A stretch of 61,496 nucleotides of DNA from Verrucomicrobiota bacterium (GTDB lineage: Bacteria > Verrucomicrobiota > Verrucomicrobiia > Verrucomicrobiales > DEV007), in contig PKCI01000028.1 of NCBI GenBank assembly GCA_002862135.1, positions 1 through 61,496 of the forward strand, given 5' to 3'. Shown piece by piece: positions 41,465-51,400 of this stretch; positions within the stretch are counted from its first letter, which is position 1, and every line of letters starts with the position of its first letter. A program made the translations under genes and the position numbers. The notes under the pieces were generated by a model. The model was not told the DNA's origin. It searched no databases and worked only from the letters and a program-made list of their open reading frames with translations.

Positions 41465-41684
41465 GGCATTTTTCGCAGAAAGCTGGTTGGCGAAGCTCCT
41501 TTCCCTCGTTATCGCGACGGCGATCTGGTACATGATCAAATCGCATCTTGATTCGGAGAAACCAACGTTTCCTGTTCCAGGCACCGGCACACCGCCGCCG
41601 AAGACGTCCACCGTATCAGGGCTGGAGGAAACCATCCTTGCTCCATTGACGACACCGGTTCCCGGCGATAAATCCGGCAACTGA
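41457..41684 (+). CDS. Mini-CdaR-like single-helix membrane protein
   Basis: The 75-residue protein overlaps cdaA by eight bases. Residues 5-27 (FFAESWLAKLLSLVIATAIW) resemble the N-terminal membrane helix of CdaR/YbbR proteins. The rest is a Pro/Thr-rich linker, and none of the YbbR repeats of full-length CdaR are present. Sitting between cdaA and glmM, it holds the CdaR place in the operon. It may regulate CdaA through its membrane helix. The assignment rests on position and the helix alone. Confidence 0.7.
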   Translation: MIKAFFAESWLAKLLSLVIATAIWYMIKSHLDSEKPTFPVPGTGTPPPKTSTVSGLEETILAPLTTPVPGDKSGN

Positions 41685-41696
41685 CATTCTCGGAAC

Positions 41697-43064
41697 ATGA
41701 GTGACACCAAGAGACAGTTCTTCGGAACTGACGGCATACGCGGTAAAGCCAATGTCTATCCCCTGACGCCAGAATTTACCTTGCGCCTTGGGCAGGCCGT
41801 AGCCGAACTGCTACTGGAGGAGAACAATACTTCACGTGAGTGGCCCACTGTTGTCATTGGCAAGGACACTCGCCAGTCCGGCGATATGCTAGAACAAGCC
41901 ATCGCTGCCGGGTTAAATTCCCGGGGCGTTGACGTCTATCTCGCCGGCGTGGTCCCGACTCCGGCCGTTGCCATGCTGACTCGAAAGCGTAGCGCGATCC
42001 TCGGCGTGGTGATTTCTGCGTCCCACAATCCTTTTGAAGATAACGGTATCAAGTTTTTTGGGCCTGACGGGTTCAAGTTTGATGATGCCTTCGAACGCGA
42101 GCTCGAGCGACGGGTGCTTACGGAAGCGACCGCTCACGAAGGTGCCACTGGGCGCTGCTTTCTGATGGAGAACGCAGCCGAAGATTACGTCGCTTTTGTT
42201 CGCGAGGGCGTTGGTAACGACAGCGAGTTGCTCGATGGTGTGGACATCGCGCTCGACGCCGCTAACGGGGCGAGCTTCCGGACGAGTGCTGCGGCACTTC
42301 ATTCGCTCGGTGCCAGAGTGACTTCGTTTCACGACCAGCCCAACGGCATCAATATCAATGCCGATTGCGGGTGCACTCATACCGAAGTCATCGAAGGGCT
42401 CGTCAAGGAAATTGGGTCTCAGGTTGGTGTTTCCCACGACGGCGATGCTGACCGCGTCCTGCTCTGCGACGAAAACGGTTCCGTCCTCGACGGTGATGAA
42501 ATCATGGCCATCGCCGCCGTCGCCATGATCGAAGAAGGCACCCTTAAAGACAACACGCTCGTCGCCACCGTGATGAGTAACGCTGGTCTTGAGGAAGCGG
42601 TTCGTAATGCCGGTGGTCAGGTCATTCGGGCCGGCGTCGGTGACCGCTACGTGCTGGAGATAATGAAAGAGCAAGGCTACAATCTCGGCGGTGAGCAGAG
42701 CGGTCACTTCATTTTCCTGGATCACAACACTACCGGTGACGGTCTCGTCTCCACGTTGCAACTGCTTCGCATCATGAAGAAGAAGGGGCAGCCACTCAGT
42801 GAACTCCGGAAAGTTCTGACCAAGCTCCCACAGGCTCAGCGCAATGTCAGGGTGTCGAGGAAGCCGGAGTTGGAAGAAATGGAAGCCGCTGCCAAGGTCG
42901 CCGAGATCGAGAAGGTGCTTGGTGACAGTGGCCGTGTCCTAATTCGTTACTCCGGAACGGAACCGCTTATGCGTATCCTGATCGAAGGTCGTGACGCCGA
43001 ACTCATTGAGCGTCAGGCCGATGAACTGGCGGCCGCGATTCAGCAGGAAATCGGCGAACAATGA
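41697..43064 (+). CDS. glmM: Phosphoglucosamine mutase
   Basis: GlmM converts glucosamine 6-phosphate to glucosamine 1-phosphate for UDP-GlcNAc synthesis. The 455-residue protein starts with FFGTDGIRGKAN, has the phosphoserine loop ISASHNPFEDNGIKFFG near residue 100, the metal-binding VSHDGDADRVLLCD, and the phosphate-binding RYSGTEPLMRILIEG near the end. In other bacteria GlmM binds CdaA and dampens cyclic di-AMP synthesis, and here the genes lie together. Confidence 0.97.
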   Translation: MSDTKRQFFGTDGIRGKANVYPLTPEFTLRLGQAVAELLLEENNTSREWPTVVIGKDTRQSGDMLEQAIAAGLNSRGVDVYLAGVVPTPAVAMLTRKRSAILGVVISASHNPFEDNGIKFFGPDGFKFDDAFERELERRVLTEATAHEGATGRCFLMENAAEDYVAFVREGVGNDSELLDGVDIALDAANGASFRTSAAALHSLGARVTSFHDQPNGININADCGCTHTEVIEGLVKEIGSQVGVSHDGDADRVLLCDENGSVLDGDEIMAIAAVAMIEEGTLKDNTLVATVMSNAGLEEAVRNAGGQVIRAGVGDRYVLEIMKEQGYNLGGEQSGHFIFLDHNTTGDGLVSTLQLLRIMKKKGQPLSELRKVLTKLPQAQRNVRVSRKPELEEMEAAAKVAEIEKVLGDSGRVLIRYSGTEPLMRILIEGRDAELIERQADELAAAIQQEIGEQ

Positions 43065-43684
43065 AAGGCGGTCTTTTCATCACTGGGACCGACACCGACG
43101 TCGGTAAGACCTGGGTGACGGTCCGCCTGATCGAAGCGCTCCGTGAGCGTGGGGTCGATGCTGTCGGCATGAAGCCGATCGAAAGCGGTGGCACGAAAGA
43201 CTCCGAGGCTCTTTTGGCCGCGTCGAGTCGTGAAGACCTTGCTTTGCGCGATGTGAATCCCGTCAACTTGAGCGAACCGGTAGCACCGGCCGCATCGACG
43301 GACGGAGTCGCAATCGATTTTGATAAACTCTGCGAGGCATACGAGGATCTCGTAGGGAAGAGTGAGCTCGTATTTATCGAAGGTGCCGGCGGTTGGGTCG
43401 TTCCGGTAGATGAAACTCGCACGATGGTAGATTTAGCAGTTCACTTAGGGCAGCCGGTGTTGATCGTGGCGGCCAATCGGCTTGGCGTGATGAATCACAC
43501 GCTGCTGACATTGACGGCGGTGCAGGCCGCCGGGTTGGAATGTATGGGCGTGTTACTGAACACCTTTGGCGAGGGCGGTGAAGATGTGTCTCGCGAGACG
43601 AATGCTGAGGTTTTGCGCCAGCACTTGGGCGAGGTGCCTTTGTTTGAAGGTTTGGGGGAAGCGATTGTGAGCCTGTCTTCCTGA
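43061..43684 (+). CDS. bioD: Dethiobiotin synthetase
   Basis: BioD closes the ureido ring of dethiobiotin using ATP and CO2. The 207-residue protein has the P-loop FITGTDTDVGKTWVT, GMKPIESGG, and FIEGAGGWVVPVDE. The start overlaps the glmM stop as ATGA. No other biotin genes are nearby, so it is a detached member of the pathway that rides in the glmM operon. Confidence 0.94.
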   Translation: MKGGLFITGTDTDVGKTWVTVRLIEALRERGVDAVGMKPIESGGTKDSEALLAASSREDLALRDVNPVNLSEPVAPAASTDGVAIDFDKLCEAYEDLVGKSELVFIEGAGGWVVPVDETRTMVDLAVHLGQPVLIVAANRLGVMNHTLLTLTAVQAAGLECMGVLLNTFGEGGEDVSRETNAEVLRQHLGEVPLFEGLGEAIVSLSS

Positions 43685-43782
43685 ACTGCTTGGATTTTCG
43701 AGTCGTTGCATTCGGGTTTTTACTCGCGGCACTCACTTGGCAGCGTGCGGCGATCGGCGTTGCGACTACCGGAGGCTAGGCC

Positions 43783-44403
43783 TCAAACTTTTCGTAGGCG
43801 AAGGCGGTTCATAGTTTTCCCTTCCGCCAGCCACTGCTCTTCGAAATCCGTCTTCGCATAGAAAAAGTCGTCTTCCTCCCACGGCAGTTTCTCAAAGAGG
43901 TCACAGCTTTCCTGAACCTCCAGCGCTTCTCCGTAGTAGGGAGGGTCATCGGTCATGAAAAGCAGTTCCCCGTCCTGTTCGAGCAATCCATGCAACGCCC
44001 TCAGAAACAGCAGCTGACACATCTGTCGGCGCCTGGCGTGTTTTTTCTTTGGCCAGGGGTCGGGACAGAGAAAGTGAATCCGGCTGGCAAACCCATGAGG
44101 CAGCAGCTCGTTGACGGCGTAGTTCGAATCGATGCGCAAGGCCTTCACGTTGGTCAGCTCCGCCTGATGTGACTTGCGGCTGACCTTGCGGACGCGTCCA
44201 AGGAGACGTTCGACGCCAATGAAGTTCCGGTCGGGAAAATGTTTCGCCATGCGGATGAGGAAGGAACCATCACCGCAGCCGAGATCCATCTCAATGGGCT
44301 GGTCGTCCGCGAAGACCTGCTCGCGCGTGAGTCGGACAAACCACTCATCGGGCACCAGCTCGTTGGGGAGAGGGTAAGGTTCGTTCTTGTGCTTCTTCGG
44401 CAT
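43783..44403 (-). CDS. trmB: tRNA (guanine-N7-)-methyltransferase
   Basis: TrmB methylates G46 in the variable loop of tRNAs. The 206-residue protein has the SAM loop MDLGCGDGSFLIRMA near residue 40, FIGVERLLGRVRK, and HFLCPDPWPKKKHARRR, the DPWPKKxHxxRR signature. It is convergent to bioD and divergent from the next gene. Confidence 0.96.
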   Translation of the reverse strand: MPKKHKNEPYPLPNELVPDEWFVRLTREQVFADDQPIEMDLGCGDGSFLIRMAKHFPDRNFIGVERLLGRVRKVSRKSHQAELTNVKALRIDSNYAVNELLPHGFASRIHFLCPDPWPKKKHARRRQMCQLLFLRALHGLLEQDGELLFMTDDPPYYGEALEVQESCDLFEKLPWEEDDFFYAKTDFEEQWLAEGKTMNRLRLRKV

Positions 44404-44495
44404 TGACCGTGAACAGTGCCGCGATCACGCGGAAACTCAAGTGAGGAGGTGCTTCAGCATTGCTGAGGCCGACCCGCTGCAGTACGATCAGGCCG

Positions 44496-44597
44496 ATGAA
44501 AGGTCGAAACTTCCGTCTCTATGATCGCGAGTGGCGGCATTTCACCCTCAATGGTGAGCCTTATCTCCGGATCTACTTTGATTTTCCAATTGAATAA
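44496..44597 (+). CDS. Very small ORF upstream of a membrane protein gene
   Basis: An ATG at 44496 opens a 33-codon frame (KGRNFRLYDREWRHFTLNGE, then a Tyr/Phe-rich end) stopping 2 bases before the ATG of the next gene. The composition looks protein-like. It could be a small protein or a leader coupled to the membrane gene, or a remnant of a lost gene. No family was recognised. Confidence 0.3.
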   Translation: MKGRNFRLYDREWRHFTLNGEPYLRIYFDFPIE

Positions 44598-44599
44598 AG

Positions 44600-45082
44600 A
44601 TGAGTGGATCCACCGAGAGAAGATCAGGTCAGTCCGGCGGCATCGTGGTGCTGCTGGTGGCGTTGATTTCCAGTGCGGCGATGGCCGGGGTGATCGCAGC
44701 GGTGCAGTTGATCATTTACCCTTCCTTCATTGAAGTCTCGCCGGAACGTTTCGTTGCGTTTCACGAGTGGTATTCGATCCGGATTGGCTGGATCGTAGGG
44801 GTTTTGATGCCGGTGGAATTGATCGCCGCCGTTATGTCGACCCGTGTTCTTCCGGTCGGGCGAATACGATGGCTGGCGTGGTTGGCTATCGGACTGGTCG
44901 GGGCCATCTGGGTGGTTACGGCATTGGTCCAGGTGCCGCAGCATGGGGCGCTGTCGAATGGCTACAATGCCTTGGTGATCGAATCGCTTGTGGTCGGCAA
45001 CTGGACGCGGTTCTGGCTGTGGCAGGCTAAGGCAGCGGTATCGATTTACCTGCTGGTTTCGTGGATCAAGATTCGCGATTGA
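44600..45082 (+). CDS. Four-helix membrane protein, function unknown
   Basis: The 160-residue protein has hydrophobic helices at about residues 15-40, 62-80, 92-112 and 138-155. Between helices 1 and 2 is VSPERFVAFHEWYSIRIGWI; between helices 3 and 4 is VPQHGALSNGYN. This arrangement resembles DUF1772-like small membrane proteins. The stop overlaps the convergent PKS gene end by 17 bases. Confidence 0.7.
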   Translation: MSGSTERRSGQSGGIVVLLVALISSAAMAGVIAAVQLIIYPSFIEVSPERFVAFHEWYSIRIGWIVGVLMPVELIAAVMSTRVLPVGRIRWLAWLAIGLVGAIWVVTALVQVPQHGALSNGYNALVIESLVVGNWTRFWLWQAKAAVSIYLLVSWIKIRD

Positions 45083-46094
45083 GTTCGCAGGCATGCGCGG
45101 CGAAGCCGGCTCCGAAGGAGGTGAGCCACCAGTGCTGGTCGTCGCCGGGTTCGCGGAAAGCTTTCTCAAGTGCGAAGAGAACAGATGGGCTACTCATATT
45201 GCCGCAATTGGATAGCACCTCTCGTGTTTCTGTCAGGGTGTGGGGTAATCGCTTTTCGATTTCTTCGATCACGTCCCGGCCTCCGGCGTGCGAGAGCACC
45301 CGATCGGGTTCTGCCTGCCGGTCGTCGTAGAGTTCCTTCACCGCCATGGCGGCTAGTCCCGGCACGGTTTTGGCAAGTTGGTTTTTCAATTTTCCACCGA
45401 AATTCACAAAGCGGATTTTCTCCCGATCTTCAGGTCGGTGAACCGTGGTGAAGGCGTCCGCCCTCCACTTTCCAGGTGCGGCCTCATCGGTCCAGATCGC
45501 AGCGGCTGCTCCATCACCAAAGAGGCAAAGGGAAACGAGAACGCCCGGGTCGTTGTCCGCGTAGAAGGCGGCCGAGCAGACTTCCACCGCCACAATGGCA
45601 ACCTTGGTTCCGGGATTAGCGGCGAGAAATCCCTGCGCCGCGCGCATCGTCGGGATGGCGGCACCGCAGCCTAGACCGACGAGATCCTGGAGGTAGATAC
45701 CGGCTGCCATTCCAAGGGATTCGGCGAGGTAGCTCGAAACACCGGGACAGAGGTAACCGGTGCAGGTGCAGACGAAAAGGGCATCGAGTTCGTGGGCCTC
45801 GATACCGGCCTCCGCAAGCGCCGGCACGAGTGCACTTGCTGCCAGCTGAGGAGCCTGAAATTCAAAGCTTTCATTCAATTCCTGCGCGTTTCGATCAAAA
45901 ACCGGTTCAAGGTCATCGAGACAAAAATGACGCTTTTGAATTCCCGACTTCCCTTTGCTGAGAAGCCGATCGAGAAGGATCAGTGAACCGGGGCGCAGGC
46001 CTTCGGCAATCGAAGAATTCTTCATCGCCTCAAAACACTCCGGCTGGGTATAGTGGTATTCAGGAAGCGCCGTGGCGATGGATTCGAGAAACAT
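45066..46094 (-). CDS. Type III polyketide synthase
   Basis: A 342-residue chalcone/stilbene-synthase-like homodimeric enzyme. The catalytic triad is visible: C143 in DLVGLGCGAA, H269 in VLSHAGGRDVIE, and N299 in NCGNMSSPSV. CTCTGYLCPGVSSYL and LFGDGAAAAIW are also family-typical. It should extend an acyl-CoA or acyl-ACP starter with malonyl units to an alkylpyrone, alkylresorcinol or related product. It is the third gene of a methyltransferase-FAD reductase-PKS operon (spacing 3 bases), so the product is probably methylated and reduced or oxidised. Confidence 0.9.
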   Translation of the reverse strand: MFLESIATALPEYHYTQPECFEAMKNSSIAEGLRPGSLILLDRLLSKGKSGIQKRHFCLDDLEPVFDRNAQELNESFEFQAPQLAASALVPALAEAGIEAHELDALFVCTCTGYLCPGVSSYLAESLGMAAGIYLQDLVGLGCGAAIPTMRAAQGFLAANPGTKVAIVAVEVCSAAFYADNDPGVLVSLCLFGDGAAAAIWTDEAAPGKWRADAFTTVHRPEDREKIRFVNFGGKLKNQLAKTVPGLAAMAVKELYDDRQAEPDRVLSHAGGRDVIEEIEKRLPHTLTETREVLSNCGNMSSPSVLFALEKAFREPGDDQHWWLTSFGAGFAAHACELNRES

Positions 46095-46097
46095 GGC

Positions 46098-47111
46098 TTA
46101 GCGGACGAGGGAAAGAAGAGATTTGAAGGGCAGGAGATGACTACGTGAGAGAAGCTCAAAGAAGTCCTGTCCCCTTGAACTGAGAAGAAGTTTCTGCAAT
46201 GCCAGGGCCGCATGAAGGCGTCGTCGAAAGGCCTTGTGCTGTTGACGCATCACACCTGCGGCGGTGTCTTCCCACGAGGCCTTGCCGCGGCTCCAGGCAG
46301 AAAGCGGCTCGGCGGCGATGGCCGCGGACTCGAAGGCCATACTCATGCCGTTGCCGGTGAAGGGCGGAATGATGAATCCGGCGTCGCCGAGAACGAGCGT
46401 GCCGGGTTGGTGAGGCTGCCAGCCCAGCTTGAGGGCACTGACTCCGGTGAATGAGGTTTCGTCGATATCGGCCCGCTTAAGTCGTTCGACCAATTCCAGG
46501 TGTCCTCCGGCTTTGAGATAGCTGATCAATCGTTGGCTGCCTTTTCCTCGGCATTCTTCGTCGATGGCAAAGAGGCCGCAGAGATTGACCCTGCCGTCTT
46601 CGATCGGGGTCAGGCCGATATAGCCGTTGTTGCCGAGATGCATTTCCAGCCCGGAAGTGAGTGGAAAATGCCTGACATGACACTTCAGCCCTAGCCAGGT
46701 GCTTTTTTCCGAGGGACGTCCGTGGGCGAGGACGATACCGGCATTATGATTTACTTCGGTTCTTTCACCGGTAATGACCTGACCGCCGAGCTCCTCGACG
46801 CGTTGGCTGAGGCGCTGGTCGAGGGTCCATCTTGAGATGGCGAGCGCAGCAACCGGAAGTTCCATGGAAAGTATCTTTCGCCCCTGGCGATACCATTCTC
46901 CGGAAGTGTGTTTCTGCGCGTCGGACAGCTCTGTGGCGATGCCCAGATTGGTGAGCGTTTCTGGATCGATGCCGGAGATGAACTCTCCACAGACGCGATG
47001 CCTCGGGTAGGTGCCGGCTTCGTAAACCTTAACCGGGACCTGGCGCTTCGCGAGGCTAGCTCCGAGGGAGAGGCCGGCAAGCCCGCCACCAATAATGGAG
47101 ACGGTTTTCAT
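46098..47111 (-). CDS. FAD-dependent oxidoreductase of the geranylgeranyl-reductase type
   Basis: The start at 47111 (MKTVSIIGGGLAGLS) overlaps the upstream methyltransferase stop as ATGA and gives 337 residues. Features are the FAD-binding GGGLAGLSLGASLA, the RHRVCGEFISG block (P-R-x-K-x-C-G-E in relatives), and LVLGDAGFIIPPFTGNGMSMA, the second FAD motif. Relatives include geranylgeranyl reductases and halogenase-like monooxygenases. Its position between the methyltransferase and the type III PKS suggests it tailors the polyketide. Confidence 0.85.
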   Translation of the reverse strand: MKTVSIIGGGLAGLSLGASLAKRQVPVKVYEAGTYPRHRVCGEFISGIDPETLTNLGIATELSDAQKHTSGEWYRQGRKILSMELPVAALAISRWTLDQRLSQRVEELGGQVITGERTEVNHNAGIVLAHGRPSEKSTWLGLKCHVRHFPLTSGLEMHLGNNGYIGLTPIEDGRVNLCGLFAIDEECRGKGSQRLISYLKAGGHLELVERLKRADIDETSFTGVSALKLGWQPHQPGTLVLGDAGFIIPPFTGNGMSMAFESAAIAAEPLSAWSRGKASWEDTAAGVMRQQHKAFRRRLHAALALQKLLLSSRGQDFFELLSRSHLLPFKSLLSLVR

Positions 47112-47764
47112 GGTTTCTTTCGGGCGACTAGCCGGACGGCACCGAGGGCTGTCTTCGATTCTTCGAGGTGCCAATCGGATTTTTTCAGGCCAAGACTGTC
47201 CGGAATTTCACCCATCGTAAATCCTGCCCGAATGCTCGCGGGCATATCATGGCGCGTTACGTTTCCAACCAGTGGAGTGATGCATTGACTGAGGTTGATA
47301 ATTCTCCTTGAACGGAGTGGTTCCGAGAAAACCAGGACCTCGAAAGGGCGGCAGAGGCTGCCAATTTTTTTCAGCGCTTCGCCTTCAAAATGATGAAGGA
47401 ATAGATTAGCGATGAGGATTCCGCCCCTGGGCAGTTCCTCGAGATCCATCAGGTCAGCCTGATGCCAGGTCAATCCGGAATCGTTTGGGTCGGGGAGGAG
47501 GTCAAGGCCGTGGGCCGGGCCCATTGAAGTCAGGGTTTTAAGCAGATCTCCCTCACCCGCACCGATTTCGAGGATTCCCTTCGAGGCCGGCCCAGCATTT
47601 TTGGTGACGATGGAGCGGATCCATCGGTCATTGCCCATCACGAAGTTCAATCGACGAAGATCCTTTCGGCTTCGAATGGCAGCCGGGTCATCCGACGGCA
47701 GACCGTCGAGGATTTCAGGAACGACTTGTCGTAGCATTGAAGGACTTTTCTGGCTGAAGCTCAC
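47108..47764 (-). CDS. SAM-dependent methyltransferase of the type III PKS cluster
   Basis: The 218-residue protein has a class I SAM fold: GILEIGAGEGDLLKTL is motif I, HGLDLLP motif II, and GILIANLFLHHFEGEAL motif IV. LRRLNFVMGNDRWI at the N-terminus is typical of methyltransferases encoded beside type III PKS genes. It is the first gene of the three-gene operon. The in-frame ATG at 47737 is an alternative start. Confidence 0.85.
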   Translation of the reverse strand: MSFSQKSPSMLRQVVPEILDGLPSDDPAAIRSRKDLRRLNFVMGNDRWIRSIVTKNAGPASKGILEIGAGEGDLLKTLTSMGPAHGLDLLPDPNDSGLTWHQADLMDLEELPRGGILIANLFLHHFEGEALKKIGSLCRPFEVLVFSEPLRSRRIINLSQCITPLVGNVTRHDMPASIRAGFTMGEIPDSLGLKKSDWHLEESKTALGAVRLVARKKP

Positions 47765-47852
47765 CGTGATGCAAATCAGAAACTGAAGCGTAGGTGATTA
47801 CGCGGCTCAGCTGTGGGGGGCAGGAATGCTGGAAACAAGTTTAGCAACGCGC

Positions 47853-48431
47853 CTATTTGATCTCGATATTGAATTTTTCTGTAACTGCATCGGCTCCGGC
47901 GGATGTCTTGATTTGGAGCACGACTGGGAAACTGTTGCCTTCGGGAAAAGCGTTGTCTGAAATAAGAGCGTCACCATCGAATTCGAAATTCATTCTTGTC
48001 GGCTTGGCTCGATCGCCTCCAATCAGGGAAATGACCTGGGTTCCAACAGGGACGACCTTGCCGTCTTTAACTTGCAAGATTTTTACCCTGCGATCCTCCA
48101 ATACAAGAAACTCAAGGTAGGGCTTTACCGAGGTGATAAGACGACCTCCATTGGGACCTTCCTGGGTATGGGGGTGATCGTGGTCATGATCGCCATGACT
48201 GTGACTGTGATCGCCATGCATGTGGTCATGTTCAGTGTGGTCATGCTCGTCCTTGCGATGATCGTGGCCGTCTCCATTATCTTCGTGCATTCCTTCGCCA
48301 TGGTAATGATCTCCATGGGAGTGATCCCCATGGTCATGAACATGATCGGAGTTGTCAGTGCAGGCAATATTGCTAGTGGCAAAGGCACAAGCGCCGAGCA
48401 AGAGCAGTAGAGGTTTGGTGTTGATTTTCAT
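47853..48431 (-). CDS. His/Asp-rich exported metal-binding protein
   Basis: The 192-residue product has a signal sequence with lipobox-like ATSNIAC (Cys24). About 60 residues of dense His-Asp-Gly repeats follow (HGDHSHGDHYHGEGM and similar). The C-terminal domain opens EGPNGGRLITSVKPYLEFLV, seen in proteins encoded next to heavy-metal RND pumps. It is the last gene of the efflux operon, 46 bases after the RND gene. It probably buffers or delivers zinc, cobalt or copper in the periplasm. Confidence 0.8.
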   Translation of the reverse strand: MKINTKPLLLLLGACAFATSNIACTDNSDHVHDHGDHSHGDHYHGEGMHEDNGDGHDHRKDEHDHTEHDHMHGDHSHSHGDHDHDHPHTQEGPNGGRLITSVKPYLEFLVLEDRRVKILQVKDGKVVPVGTQVISLIGGDRAKPTRMNFEFDGDALISDNAFPEGNSFPVVLQIKTSAGADAVTEKFNIEIK

Positions 48432-48476
48432 GTTGTGTTGAGATTTGAGGAAATGGGTGGCTTAAACAGATTTAAT

Positions 48477-51400
48477 TCAGTGAGACGCGGCAGCGTTTCG
48501 CGCGATGGCCTTTGCAGCAGCTTTTCTGCCGAAGGCGAAGAATACGGCCGGGGTTACAGCAAGCCCGAGCAAGGTCGAGCTGACGAGGCCGCCAACGATG
48601 ACCACGGCGACCGGGTTAAGTACTTCTTTGCCAGGTTCTCCGGCAGCGAGGACCAGTGGGATCAGCGCTATGCCAGCGGACAGTGCAGTCATGAGCACGG
48701 GCACGAGTCTTTCCTCGGTCCCTCGCTCGACCATCTGCTGGGTGAAGCTTTCGCCTTCGTGTCGCATGAGGTGAAGGTAATGGGACAGCATCATGATGGT
48801 ATTACGCGCGGCGATGCCGGAGATGGCGATGAGCCCGACGAGGGAAGCGATGCTGATCGTGTCGAGAGTCCAGTGCGTCAGGAGGATGCCGCCAATCATG
48901 GAGATGGGGATGTTTGTCAGGACGAGGAATACAAAGAGTGAACTCCTGAAGTAGCTGAAGAGCAGGAAGACAATCACGAGCAGGATGATAACCGACATCA
49001 GGGCGATGCGTTTCTTTGCTTCGGTCTGAGCCTGGTATTCCCCCTCAATGGACATGGTGTAGCCCTCCGGTAGTCGAATCCTTTCCTTAATCTCGCGTTC
49101 TAGTTGCTCAACCGAAGCATTGAGGTCACTAATGTTGGGGTTGATGGAAACCACAAAGCGACGCTGCATGTCTTCACGCAGAATAGTGTTAGGACCGCTC
49201 GCCTGGCGAATGTCAGCGACGTAACTCAAAGGGATGCGCTGGCCGTTGACCGTGTCGATATAGAGTTGGTTGAGTTTCTCCGGTGACTCCCGCCACTCAA
49301 CGGGCAGGCGGACAACGAGATCGAGAACCCGTTGGCCTTCGTAAATCTCGGCGACGTTCTTTCCGCCGATGAGAGCGGCGAGCTCGTCATTGAGGTGGCC
49401 GGGATGAACGCCGTAAGCGAGGGCGCGCTTGCGGTCGATCTCGATGCGCATCTGGGGAATGGGTGCCTGTTGTTCGATGCGAGCCTCCTCCATTCCCGGG
49501 ATCTCGCGGGCAATGTCAGCGATCCCGGTGCCGATGCTTCGCAGCTCGTCGAGGTCAGGTCCGTAGACTTTGACTGCGACCTTGGCGGAGACGCCACTGA
49601 GCATGTGGCCAATGCGGTCGGCAAGCGGGCCACTAATCGCACTGAAGGTCCCGGGAATTCCGCGCATGGTTTGCCGAATTTCATCGAGGATCTCTTCTCG
49701 TCCTCGTTCGCCTTTGTCGTCGAACTCCACATCGAATTCGACGGTTGAGACCGGCACGACATGATCCCCTCTTTCCGCCCGACCTGCACGATAGCCAACA
49801 GTTTCGACCTCGGGAATCTTGAGGAGCTGGTCAACGGCGGCGTCAGCCAGTGTCGTGGTTTGCTTGAGGGAGGATCCCGGGGCCGCCGTTGTAGCGATGA
49901 CAGCGGTTGGCTCTTTGAAGGCGGGCAGAAAGTTGCCGCCCATACCGAGGTAAACGATCGCGGCAAAAGCGACCATTCCCAGGCAGAGCGCCATGACGAG
50001 GAAAGGTTGTGATAGCGAGACTTTCAGCCAGGTGTAGCGGAAGAGTCCCTTGAGCCAGCGCACTGCGAAGTTGTCTTTGTGCTCCTTGCCTGGTTTCGGG
50101 TTGAGCAGGTAGGAGCTCAAGACGGGTATCACGGTGAGCGAGACAAAAAAGGAAGCCGCCATGCTGACGATGGTGGCAATGGCGATCGGGGCAAAAAGCC
50201 GTCCCTCGACGCCGCTCAAAGCGAGCAGCGGAATGAAAACGAGGATGATCAGCACGGTGGCGTAGAAGATAGACGACCTCACTTCGGCAGAAGCCAAGGC
50301 GATAACCTCGAGTTTTGGTTTGGGCTCCTCGGCGGAGGCATTTTCCCTGAGGCGTCGAAAGACATTTTCCACATCGACGATGGCGTCGTCCACCACCATA
50401 CCGATGGCGACGGCAAAGCCGCCGAGGGTCATGGAGTTTACGGTAAGCCCGAAAAGGTCGAAGACAATAATGGACACCGCCAGCGACAGAGGAATGGCTG
50501 TCAGGGTGATGAAGGTGATGCGGAAGTTGAGCAGAAAGAGAAAGAGCACCACCGCGACCATGATGGCGCCGTCGAGCAGGGCCTCCTCGAGGTTGCCGAT
50601 AGCGACTTCGATGAAGTCCGCCTGGCGGTAGAGCACCACCGTTTCGGCACCGGGAGGCAAAGCGGTCTGCAGTTCCTCGATTTTTTTCTCCACTGCGCGA
50701 GTCAGGCGGATGGTGTCGAAGCCGGGTGACTTGGTCACGCTGAGAAGGACGCCGGGATAGCCGACCACTTCACCGTTCGGTCGCGGGGAGAGATGACGCG
50801 AACCCATTGCGGCATCGCCTCGCATCGGTTCGATGTCCCAGGTTACATCGGCGACATCACCAATCCGGATGGGCCGGTCGTCCTGGTGAATCACAACGGT
50901 ATCAGCGATCTCGTCGAGGTCTGTCGTCATGGCGAGATTTCTCACCATTATTTCCTGGGAGGATTTGGTCAGGAACCCTCCAGTGGTATTTTTGACGGCG
51001 TTGGCAGCGGCCAGTTCGAGTCGTTCGAAGGTGACGCCAAGAGCGAGCATCTCGTTGGGGCGCGGCTGAATCTGGAGCTGCTTGATGCCACCACCCATGG
51101 CAAGCACTTCGGCGATTCCGGGTTCGGATCGAATTCCGGTGGCGAGGGTCCAGTCGGCAACAGTGCGGAGGTCCCGCGGTTCCGTCTGTCCGGTCGGATC
51201 AGTCAGGCCTACCAGCATGATTTCCCCCATCAGCGAAGCGATGGGTGTCATGTAGGGGTTGATTCCCTCGGGCAGGTTCTCGGTCGCGCCGGTGAGCCGC
51301 TCCTGGACGAATTGCCGCGCCCGGTAGATGTCGGTGTCCCAGTCGAATTCAACGAAGATGAGAGACAGCGAGATATCATTGACGGTGCGAAGTCGGGTCA

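Noticed and set aside
48180..48400. Short tandem repeats as a CRISPR or satellite array
   Set aside because: The repetition is the codon pattern of His-Asp-Gly runs in a coding gene, with no regular spacer.
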